A stretch of DNA of 64,000 nucleotides from Tanytarsus gracilentus. Lineage: Eukaryota > Arthropoda > Insecta > Diptera > Chironomidae. The translations under genes and the position numbers were made by a program. The notes beneath the pieces were generated by a model. That model was not told the origin of the DNA, made no database searches, and was given only the letters and a program-made list of their open reading frames with translations. Each line of letters starts with the position of its first letter. Positions within the stretch are counted from its first letter, which is position 1. Shown in pieces: positions 54,740 through 64,000 of the stretch. Location of the stretch: assembly GCA_038502055.1 (NCBI GenBank), contig JAXRKN010000045.1:890501-954500 (forward strand), in the 5' to 3' direction.

Positions 54740-56525
54740 ATGACGTTTGTTATAACTCACTGCGGTCAAGTTCAAGGTAAAAAGGTAACTTCGAGCATTG
54801 GAACTTCTTATTTAAGCTTCACTGGAATTCCATACATGAAACAACCCGTCGGAAACTTAAGGTTTCGTGATCCCCAACCTTTAGAACCATGGCAAGGGAC
54901 ACAAGATTGTACCAAACCAATTGAGAGTTACTGTAATTATGACCAGAAAGTTGTATTGAAAATTGGAAAAGAAGATGCAGCATTTTTGAATGTCTACGTG
55001 CCAGACAGACCTGGAAATAAAATTTTGCCGGTTTTGGTAAACATACACGGAGGTAATGAAATATTGCGATAAGATATAAATATTTAGTAATCAAAATATC
55101 ACTCGTGCTACCTTTTAAGGGAATCCGTTTACTGAATGACTCATGTGTTGTTTAAATTAATCTTATCTAGGTGGCTTTCAATCCATGTCGAGTAAGCATG
55201 AATTCTCCGGTCCTGACTACTGGATGGAACGTGATGTAGTCTTAGTGACGTTTAATTATCGCCTCGGACCTTTAGGCTTTTTGAGCTTAAAGAATCCTGA
55301 ATTAAATATTCCTGGAAATATGGGACTCAAAGATCAAGTTGCTGCTCTAAAATGGATCCAAAATAATATTGAAGCATTTGGTGGCGATTCTGAAAATGTA
55401 ACTCTCTGTGGTGAAAGTGCAGGCGCTGTTAGTGTCCACCTTCATATGCTTTCAGAAAAGTCGAAAAATTTATTTCATAAAGCTATTATGATATCAGGAT
55501 CGGCATTCGATCGATCATGGTCGGTCATGAGTGGAAATGAAGATTTTGCAGAAAGACTCGCCATGAAATGTGGATGGGATGGAAACGGTGGAGAAGCAAA
55601 AATACTTGAGGTTCTGGAGCATGCAAATTCACATGCATTGATGAAGCACAGTTCGGCCGTTAATTTTTTGAGTGACGACGAATTTGCTCAGTTTATGATT
55701 TTCACTTTTACGCCAGTTGTTGAGCCTTTTGCAACTGAAAATTGCTTCCTACCTAAAGATCCTCGAGAATTGGCTGAAAAAGCATGGTCGAAAGACATTC
55801 CATGTATTATGGGAGGATCTGGACTGGAAGGGACAATGTGTGATTTTCTTAAACGCCGAAGAACTTACGTTGATCTCCTTCAGAGTGTAAGATATTTCAC
55901 TCCAGCTCGAGAACTTAAAATTGACTTGCAAAAAGCAATGCAGCATGGCGGAAAATTGAGAAAGCTTTATTATGGAAGTGTTGCTCCATCCATAAAAGAT
56001 TTAAAGCAATTTTTAGAGTATGCTGGTGATCGACAAATTTGGCATGGACTTTACAACGCAATAAAATCTAGAGCTAAACTCGGTAATGGAAAAACCTTTG
56101 CATTTTATTTTGATGCAGACACAGAATTGAATCTGTTTAAAAAGGTAGCAATAGTCAATTTGAAAGGAGCTACACATGCTGACATGGGAATGTATTTATT
56201 CTCTAGGTATGAGAAACTATTTGTTTTAAAATTTCAAATTTCTCATTAATTTTTCAACAGCTCATACTTGCAACCACCCACTCGAGATTCTGTTGAATTT
56301 CGTATGATTAGTGAGTTAACAAAATTATTCGAAAGTTTCTTTAAATTTGGCATACCAGACGCTCGAATTAACGGGGTTGAATGGAGCTGGAAGGCTGTGA
56401 ATAGTGATGGAATTGAGTGTTTGAATATTTCAGAAGACAAGTTTGAGATGGTTCAATTGCCAGTTCAAGAAAGACTTGAAGTTTGGAATTCAATTTATAG
56501 GGAAGAAAATGTTAGAATTTTTTAA
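54740..56525 (+). CDS. Carboxylesterase, intracellular alpha-esterase type (3 exons)
   Basis: Hydrolyses carboxylic esters such as lipids, xenobiotics or insecticides (family knowledge; the substrate is not known here). Exons 54740-55052, 55171-56206 and 56261-56525 give 537 residues, the usual family length. The alpha/beta-hydrolase machinery is complete: oxyanion hole HGGGF (103-107, split by intron 1), nucleophile elbow GESAGA with Ser187, acid Glu324 in GSGLEG, and His440 in GATHADMGMYLF. The HADxxxYLF pattern and lack of a signal peptide or GPI tail suggest the dipteran alpha-esterase clade, which acts in the cytosol. The ATG at 54740 follows CAAAAA and starts the usual N-terminal strand (THCGQVQGKK); upstream in-frame codons have no ATG. 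It is tail-to-tail with the P450 that follows, so esterase and P450s form a detoxification cluster. No missing key residue. Confidence 0.93.
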
Positions 56526-56531
56526 AATAAA
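56526..56531 (+). terminator. Polyadenylation signal of the esterase
   Basis: AATAAA begins just after the stop codon TAA at 56523-56525, implying a very short 3'UTR. The convergent P450 ends at 56642, which leaves little room for anything longer. Confidence 0.5.
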
Positions 56532-56641
56532 AAATAACAAATATTTTTGAATTCATTCTAAAAATTACGTAGCATTTTTTTTTGAAAATCTAAATTTTAA
56601 TTGGAATTTTTAAATTTCCTACAATACTTGCGAAACATTAT

Positions 56642-59600
56642 TTATTCAACCTTTTCTATTGGCGTAAAATCTAACCACAATCCACCAGCTTTGTAGTTCA
56701 TAACTTGCTTTGGATCAAGCACTAATGGCCGCTGAGTTTTTGTGTTCACCGAAATTTCAAACTTTCTTACGATTTCAACAATTGCCGCCTTTGCCTGCAT
56801 CAAAGCAAATCTTTTGCCCAAACAAATTCTTGGACCTTCACCTGTAGATTAAACCTTATATAATTAGCAGCTCTCTATTAGTGTTAATAATTTACCAAAA
56901 GGAATCAAAACACCGCGATCATAAAATGCTTTCACGCCACCATTTTCAGGATCAAACCGTTCTGGAACAAATTCATCGGGGTGTTGATAATAATCTGTAG
57001 AAGATTTCATTTCAAAATTTATTGACTACAATAATAAATAATATGCGTCTCACCTGGATTACGGTGCAGTGAATAAATTGGAATGACAATCCCAAAACCC
57101 TTTTCAACTTTGAATTTTATTCCTTCACCACCATTGAGAGTGATTTCTTTATTGCATACACGAATAGTAGCAACTGCTGGTGGATGAAGGCGAAGTGATT
57201 CATAAAACACTTGATCCAAATATTGATGTTCGAGCATTTTATCGTAAATAATTTTTCCATCTGAATCAATCAAATCTTTGTTAATTTGCTCGCGTAATTT
57301 TGTTTGAACCTTTTTGTCATTGCCAATCTTGAGAAATTTTCGATTCAGCGTTTGTTAACTTAATTTAAGGTATATATTACACTTACCTCATATAGAGCAT
57401 GACTTATCGCCACAGAGCTCGTCTCAAACCCGTCGATAAAGAAAGTCACTCCATGTGCTGCCATATCCAATTCAGAAAGTTCTTTTTTGTTCTTTAATCC
57501 AATCAAAAATGCCAGATAATCATCTCGAATTATTTTGGTCTTTTCTCGCAACTCAATCGCTTGATACATTAAATTTATAAAGAATTTTTCAGCGTCTTCG
57601 GATGAGAAGCGAATTTTTAAAATTTTGGTTATACTTGGCAGGATTGAGATCAAAATAAATTTCAACCCTAAAACCGGATCTTCAAAGTTAAAAAGCTGAC
57701 GACCCATTTCTCGAATTTCTGGCTTTTCTTTGGTGAATGATTGAGCGTCAGCGTTGAAAATGCAACTTGAAACCACATCGGTGGTAAATTTAGCGGAAAT
57801 TTCACGAGCATCAAAGGGTTCTTTTGAGTCTTTATTTAGCTCAGTGTGGATGTATTTTGAGAAGCGTGCAAGAACTTCTTCGACGAGTGGAAAAAGAGCT
57901 CGAATCTGTTGATTTTATGAAAAATATTACTAAAGCATGTTGACTTATAACTGAATACATCATTATGTATTAATATACTTTTGAAAAAATATCTCCAGGC
58001 ATATTTTTGAGAATCTTACTTTAAAACACTGACAGAAAAATTAAATATTTTTTTTAATTTTAAATTTAAGGTTTTAGTTTAACGATAATTTTAAAATATA
58101 TTTGCAATCAGTTTTAATCGTTGAACTATTTTTTACCAAGTGAGATTTTAACCTACATGTGCGTGTACAGATCACCCACACTCAATTATAGCTCCGCTAT
58201 ATATTAATTTTGGATTTTTCCAAAACCTGTTTTCGGCCCCTAGTGCCAAGACATTACATTGTGCAATATCAAAACATATACTCAAATGATAGGCCTAGAC
58301 CCTACAAACTGGCGAAAACAGATTTGAAATCGGTTGATCCTACGAGGAGTTAGAGCCATTTAAGTCATCTTACTTTCTCACTTTCTCACTTTCTTACTTT
58401 CTCACGATCTTAGTGGGCGGCATATCTCAAGAACGGCTGATCGGATTTGACTCGGGTTTGTGGCTAAAGATCGGGTTTTGGCTCTAGTTGTGCAAGAAGT
58501 ATTTAGTTTTGAGGTACGACCCTCCAAGGACCGTCCCTGAGTGCAAAAATGTCCTTTTTCATACAAATTTTCTTTTATATGGCTTCATGGGTATCGTTGA
58601 ACTCGTAATTGCATCAGGAATCGATTGGCATTGACGATTTTTGAGGAGTGTCCATCATGGCCGGCCTGGAATGCCACTAATGTCTATTTTTCAGAACTAT
58701 GGCTTCATGGGTATCGTTGAACTCGTAATTTGACCAGGAATCGATTGGCATTGATGATTTTTGAGGAGTGTCTATCATGGCCGGCCTGGAGTGCCACTAA
58801 TGTCCATTTTTCAGAACTATGGCTTCATGGGTATCGTTGAACTCATAATTGCATCAGGAATCGATTGACATTGACGATTTTTGAGGAATGTCCATCATGG
58901 TCGGCCACGAGTGCCACTAATATTCATTTTTTCAGAACTATGGCTTCATGTATGTCGTTGAACTCGTCATTGCATCAGGAATCGATTGACATTGACGTAT
59001 TTTGAGGAATGTCCATCATAGTCGGCCAGGAGTGCCACTAATGTCCACTTTTCAGAACTATGGCTTCATGTATGTCGTTGAACTCGTCATTGCATCAGGA
59101 ATCTAATGCCACTAATGCCCATTGCAACGGAGTAGGGTACTAATCTATGCGGAGCTATTGGAAATGGCAACGCCGTTTGCAGACCCATCTTGTTTTTGTT
59201 TGTTAAGTAAACCTTTTGGAATTTACTTTATAAGTAAGAAAAACATGGAATAAGGATCTATTATATGTTGAATAAATTTACCTTTCGTCTATTTCCGAAT
59301 TTAATTTGAATTTTATTTTACTCACACGAGTGCTGGTGAATGCGGGCGTTATCTCAGCTCTCTTCTCTTTCCATTCATCGCCTTCAAGCATAAAAGGATT
59401 TCTACCAAAGATCGGATCTGACTTTTTGTCAATCTAATATAGTTTAAATTAATTTAATTAAATTCACGACCTTTAAACTCTCAATTGAGTTTAATTAACT
59501 TGCCAATTTACCCACACCGTTATCGTGGAAATTATTGAAGTGAGTAATCAGCACATCTTGAATAACTTTTGGATCAATTAGAAGTAATTTGGGAGTTCGC

Positions 59601-59880
59601 ATTTCAAAATAACCAACAAACGAAGCTTTCGTTCGGTATTCCCTAAATATAAAAAAAAATTATATTTAATTTAACTTTAAAGTTCAATCGCTCACTGATA
59701 AATATCGTCAAGGTCATAAAATCCATTTTTCTTTCTCAAAATTCCATTTGGATTATTGCCAAACGGAAAAGAAGGTCTTGGACCATCGAGTCGCTGTTCG
59801 ATGAAGTAATTAAAAGTTTTCGTGTACCATTTGTACAGTAAATAAAGAATGAGAGCTATTCCAAAAATAATTGTAATCAT
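56642..59880 (-). CDS. Cytochrome P450, CYP3 clan (7 exons), copy A
   Basis: Microsomal haem monooxygenase. Exons: 59880-59696, 59642-59504, 59433-59326, 57905-57387, 57327-57054, 56994-56896, 56841-56642, giving 507 residues. N-terminal ER anchor (IIFGIALILYLLY), proline-rich hinge GPRPSFPFGN, I-helix GFETSS (303-308), ExxR as ESLR (360-363), PERF-type motif (PERFDPENGG) and haem loop FGEGPRICLG with Cys448. RICLGKRFALMQ resembles CYP28-like members of the CYP3 clan; the exact family needs phylogeny. Every intron position matches copy B. The donor of intron 2 appears to be GC (TTG|GCAAGT at 59503), because this keeps the same length as copy B. A GTGGGT donor 12 bases earlier would delete four residues. 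Intron 3 is 1,420 bp and repeat-filled, against 61 bp in copy B. TTG or GTG codons upstream of the ATG at 59880 are not used. Possible ATTAAA poly(A) signal at 56596-56601. Confidence 0.92.
58170..59215. mobile_element. Repeat-rich insertion in intron 3 of P450 copy A
   Basis: Nearly all of the 1,420-bp intron is extra sequence compared with the 61-bp intron at the same place in copy B. It is less AT-rich than its flanks and includes a short CTTTCTCACTTTCT run (58373-58405) and a 120-bp tandem array. An inverted motif lies near each end: ATAGCTCCGCTAT at about 58186-58198 and CTATGCGGAGCTAT at about 59146-59159. This suggests a mobile element that carries a satellite. No coding sequence was recognised. 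Family and exact ends are undetermined. Confidence 0.55.
58577..59130. repeat. 120-bp tandem repeat, about 4.6 copies
   Basis: Units begin at ATGGCTTCATG near 58579, 58699, 58819, 58940 and 59060, so the period is 120-121 bp. Shared blocks are CGTTGAACTC, CATCAGGAATCGATTG, TTTTTGAGGA and GTGCCACTAATG. Copies differ by scattered substitutions; the last is truncated after GGAATC. There is no dyad structure or spacer pattern that would suggest anything other than a minisatellite. Confidence 0.92.
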
Positions 59881-60157
59881 TTTTTCGGCAGCTAGCTTCA
59901 GCAAATAAAATTCTAATACTGACTCAACCAAAAAAGATGTTTGCTCTTGAGTCTCTCAATTTAAAAATATATTGACACACGCGAATGTATTTGTGACCTT
60001 GAAAATTTTTTAAAGCTTCCAAGTGTAGGTTCCAAAATTTTTTTTGATCACATGCGTAAATCTTATCGGTCACTGAAATGAAAACAAGATAATAAAATGA
60101 TAAAGTGCAATGTAGGAGGTTGAGGAGAATTTTCTAATAATTTTATTCGCAACTAAC

Positions 60158-60163
60158 TTTATT
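60158..60163 (-). terminator. Polyadenylation signal of P450 copy B
   Basis: AATAAA on the minus strand 12 bp past the stop codon (60175-60177), with a second AATAAA at 60142-60147. Either could be used. Confidence 0.5.
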
Positions 60164-60174
60164 CGAACATTTTT

Positions 60175-62056
60175 TTAAAGTGGCTTAAAGTCAAGCCACA
60201 GACCGCCTTTTTTGACGTTGATAAAATTAGTTTCATCGATGATTAGCGGTCTCTGGGTTTTGATGTTAACCGAAATTTCAAACTTTCTTACGATTTCAAC
60301 AATTGCCGCTTTTGACTGCATCATGGCAAAATTTCTTCCCAAACAAATTCTTGGACCGTCACCTGATGATGGAAATTTTAAATAACCAGTTTTTTATCAT
60401 TAATTTTTACTCACCGAAAGGAGCCAAAACACCTCTATTGTAGAATTCTTTAACTCCACCATTTTCCGGATCAAATCTCTCAGGTATAAATTCATCAGGA
60501 TGTTGATAGTATTCTAAAAATTTATTTTAAATTATTAATAAAAAATTCGAGAGTGTCAAACCTGGGTCATTTTGAATTGCCATAATTGGAACATTAATCG
60601 AAAATCCCTTTTCAACTTTGAAACTTTTTCCATTTTCATCCTCGAGTATGACATCTTCAGAACATTCGCGATTGTATAAACCAAGTGGTGGATGCATGCG
60701 AAGTGTCTCATAAAACACTTGATCCAAATATTGATGTTCGAGCATTTTATCGTAAATAATTTTTCCATCTGAATCAATCAAATCTTTGTTAATTTGCTCG
60801 CGGAGTTTTGTTTGAACTTTTTTATTGTTTCCTAGCTGAAAAAATTGGTAAAAACTTTTTTAACATCTTTAAAATCGTTACCTCATAAAAAGCGTGACAA
60901 ATGGCATTTGAACTTGTCTCAAACCCGTCGATAAAGAAAGTCACTCCATGTGCTGCCATATCCAATTCCGAAAGTTCTTTCTTGTTCTTCAAATTTATCA
61001 AATGCGCCAAATAATCGTCTCTAGTTATTTTTGTCTTTTCTCGCAACTCAATTGCTTGAGTCATCAAATTTAAGAAAAAACCTTCAAGTTCCTTCGACAC
61101 AAATCTAACCTTCCAAACTTTTGCAATACTTGGAAATAAAGAGAGCAAAATAAACTGAAGCTGAACAAATTTATCACTAAAATCAATCAATTTTCTTCCA
61201 GCCTCTCGAATTTCTGGCTTTTCTTTGGTAAATGATTGAGCGTCAGCATTGAAAATGCAACTTGAAACCGCATCAGTGGTAAATTTAGCGGAAATTTCAC
61301 GAGCATCGAGAGGTTCTTTTGTGTTTTTTTTCAACTCATCATTGATGTATTTTGAGAAGCGTGTAAGAACTTCCTCAATGAGTGGAAACAGAGCTCGAAT
61401 CTGTTTTAGAAAGAAATGTGAAAAGTAAAATCTCAATCAATTTTGACATTTTTAAAATTACTCTGCTTGCAGTGAATGCCGGTGTAACTTCAGCTCTTTT
61501 TTCCTTCCACTCGTCATCTCTCAGCATGAACGGATTTCTGCCAAAAATTGGATCACTTTCCTTATTGATCTATTCGAACAATTTTTAATTTGCAACCAAA
61601 ATTAGATTTTAATATATTTTTACCAAACGAGAAAACTCATTATTTTGAAAGCTGCTGAATTTTGTGATGAAAACGGTTTTGACTATTTTCGGATCGATGA
61701 TGAGAAGTTTCGGTTTGCCGCCTTCAAAATAACCAACAAACGGTGCTTTCTGACGAAACTGTCTGAAATTTTTAAAGACTTTATGTTTTTAAATTGAAAA
61801 TACTCTAGGCAAACCAAAAATTTTAATCAAGTTTAAAAGGCTAAGATAGTGCAAAAATGTAATCTACTCACTGATAAATATCGTCGATGTCATACAGAAA
61901 ATTCCTTTTTTGAGTAAATGCATTCGGAACATTGCCAAATGGAAATTTAGGAGTTGGACCGGCAACACTGCGCTTTTTAAAATAATCGTAATCGGATGTG
62001 AACCATCGATAAAATAAATAAATTGCTGCAGCAATCAAAAAAATAAAAGAAAACAT
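60175..62056 (-). CDS. Cytochrome P450, CYP3 clan (7 exons), copy B
   Basis: Tandem paralogue of the neighbouring P450, same strand, about 295 bp upstream of copy A's start. Exons: 62056-61872, 61762-61624, 61569-61462, 61400-60882, 60835-60562, 60513-60415, 60362-60175, giving 503 residues. Exons 1-6 have exactly the same lengths as in copy A; only the last differs. ER anchor MFSFIFLIAAAIYLFYRW, hinge GPTPKFPFGN, I-helix GFETSS, ETLR (360-363), PERFDPENGG and haem loop FGDGPRICLG with Cys448. All introns are GT-AG and short (46-109 bp). Function inferred from family: oxidation of xenobiotics or endogenous lipophiles at the ER with P450 reductase. The region after ExxR (PLGLYNRECS) differs from copy A (PAVATIRVCN), so substrate range probably differs. 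Start chosen at the ATG directly before the membrane anchor; an in-frame GTG upstream is not a start. Confidence 0.93.
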
Positions 62057-62078
62057 TTTAAAATTGTCGTTGTGCACT

Positions 62079-62150
62079 CACTGAAGTCACGAAACAAAAT
62101 GAGTTTTAGATTTTGATAATTATAAGCTTCGTCTTGTTTTACTGATAAGA
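62079..62150 (-). promoter_or_regulatory. Candidate promoter of P450 copy B with GATA site
   Basis: TCAGTG at 62084-62079 resembles an arthropod initiator (A+1 at 62082) and would give a 5'UTR of about 25 bases. ACTGATAAGA at 62141-62150, about 60-68 bp upstream, matches the GATA-factor site typical of insect midgut genes. There is no TATA box at the right distance. The gut role is inference from the motif and gene family. Confidence 0.4.
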
Positions 62151-64000
62151 TGTCGAAATAAAAGAGGGCAAAATTAATCAGACGAAAAATAATTTTAAAC
62201 CCATATTTTTTTCGTTAATGATTTTTATCTATTGCCATCCATTAAAGTGTAAAATTATCAGCTGAAAACTTTCATATTCAGAATTTTTATATTGTTTTAT
62301 CTTTTATTACAATTTTCCCGACTCAATTTTAACCCTTCAATAAACCCATCTCAATATCCTTTTCCGAGGATTGTTTTTGTCTTCAGTTAATTTTTATTTT
62401 ATTTTTCAATTCGAGCAATTTTTTTTATTTCTTCGCAGTTTTTACTTGCACCGACTTCACAACAACATGAAAATTATCCTCTCGCTTTTTTTTTTATTTT
62501 TACACGCTTGTGTGAATTGCAATAACAGTTTTTAGCTCTTTTGTTGTTGCTTTTTTATTTGTTTCACTTAATAATAAAACAAAAATGGAGCGGATTATTT
62601 TGAGACGATTAATAAGAAACTTGCAAACCTTCATAAGTGTCAAATCGAGCAAGATGATTTCAAATAACTCTCTAAAATATAAATTTTAAAGTTTTAAAAA
62701 TTCAATTATTCCCCACCTTGTGTGAGAAAGTTAGTGCGGAAAAAAGAACGGAAAGGATGAGAAATCGTAATTTTTATTATCGAGATAAAAATGAGTGCGA
62801 GAGAGGCAAACATGCGTATCATATCAACAAGCATTGAAGATAATTGATTTTGAAGCATTCTCCTCTCAATTTCTCATTTCTCCTTCGGTGCGTCCACTGT
62901 AAAATAAAATTTTACGACACACACAGCATCGTTGTTGTTTTTCCTCTCTTTTTATTTTTTTCGAATTGGACGGCAATCAAATTGTAACTTTACGATTGTG
63001 CGTTTAAATGTTTGTTTTTTGTGTGTGTCTTTTCAATTTTCCAGTTGCTGGATCATCATCGCATGCAATCATCTCTGTCTTATTTTCTCCTCAAATGTTG
63101 TAAAATTATATTGAAGGCACTCGAAAAAATAAGAAAAAAAATTAGGAACATTAAACGTGTTGTAAGTTTTTTGAGGAAATAATCAATTTTAATTACTAAT
63201 TCAAATCTTTTTTAAAATAAATTATTTTAAAATTAACCTTAGTTCTTGTGTTAAAATTGAATTATTTGGCCTCACAAGTCGTTCTTATTTGAACCAACAA
63301 TTTGTAATGTCTCTACCTTGAAATTCTCGGATAAATGTTCTTGAAAATCAATTTTCCCTCAAATCAAGGTCTCATTATAACATTTTACCGCTACAAGGCA
63401 CTTAAGATTGTACTTGTCGCAGTCATCTGCATTATCAAGTCATCAATTATTCTAAAAAAATGTCTTATAATGAAGAGTGCAATTTATTTTCGCCTGTCAG
63501 TAGATGATGAGAGAGTGGGAGTTAAAAATGATTAAGATTAAATGGAAAAATAATTTTCGGTCATTTAATGGAGAATTAAAGAAAAAGATGAAGATTTTGG
63601 ATGTAAACATCTTTAGATTCAAGTTTATTTAGCCAAATATTGTTGGATGGATGAAGCAGATAATCTTATGTATTAAAAATAAAAATAAAATGTCACATCT
63701 TTTGATGCTGAAAAAAATATTTACATTTAATCTTATTCTTATGCGAAGATTTTCTGTCACGATCTGCGGCAGTTAAATACATTTAAATAAAATGCTACAT
63801 TATAAATTCAAGTTAAAATCATTAAAATAAAAGTCATTAACAGATCAACATAAAAAGTTGTTAAATATGAAATAAAATAAATTTATTTTAGAGTTTTTTT
63901 TATTAAATCCATTTGGCCACAAAAAATTTTCTATGTGTTATTGTAAAATTAAGAAAGCAATTTTAAAGATTGCAGACGAAAAGATTAAAAACTTAATTAA
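62151..64000. other. Intergenic upstream of P450 copy B, no gene recognised
   Basis: AT-rich sequence to the end of the window with short ORFs and no supported exon. Confidence 0.55.

Noticed and set aside
58577..59130. Regular 120-bp repeats as a CRISPR-like array
   Set aside because: The whole unit is repeated with no unique spacers, and the setting is a eukaryotic intron. It is a minisatellite.

Overview
This is an AT-rich eukaryotic window, about 70% A+T by eye, whose genes have short exons and GT-AG introns. The proteins point to an insect and most likely a fly. They are a Sidestep-family immunoglobulin receptor, an intracellular alpha-esterase-like carboxylesterase and a tandem pair of CYP3-clan cytochrome P450s. 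I cannot name the species; a nematoceran (midge or mosquito-like) dipteran is a guess. Three protein-coding genes at the right end and one large gene on the left account for everything I recognise as clearly coding. Most of the rest is intergenic or intronic sequence with only short chance ORFs.

Layout. 1-14.5 kb: no gene, but one arm (4.7-5.9 kb) of a 1.1 kb inverted duplication and a foldback element at 12.84-13.87 kb. 14.58-27.80 kb, minus strand: a Sidestep-family gene rebuilt as 16 coding exons with every splice phase agreeing (948 residues: signal peptide, five Ig domains, one FnIII, one TM, long tail). Its last intron holds a GC-richer exon-like block on the opposite strand. Its 6.1 kb first intron holds the other arm of the inverted duplication. 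27.8-54.7 kb: gene desert with a possible Inr+DPE core promoter on the minus strand at 33.5 kb, a TIR element with 33-bp tandem repeats (35.5-37.0 kb) and a near-perfect 1.45 kb palindromic foldback element (43.55-45.0 kb). 54.74-56.53 kb, plus strand: carboxylesterase, 3 exons, 537 residues. 56.64-59.88 and 60.18-62.06 kb, minus strand: two paralogous P450s of seven exons each (507 and 503 residues).

The esterase and the P450 pair form a small detoxification cluster. The esterase is tail-to-tail with the first P450, and the two stop codons are about 116 bp apart. The P450s share identical intron positions and patches of identical DNA next to diverged substrate-contact regions, which suggests gene conversion. 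The first P450 carries a 1.4 kb repeat-filled intron where its sister has 61 bp, and probably a GC-AG intron.

The points most worth a second look are the mosaic inverted duplication that straddles the Sidestep gene, the orphan plus-strand exon inside it, three unrelated inverted-repeat elements, and the P450 conversion and intron features. All coordinates come from reading the sequence by eye; no alignment or database search was run.
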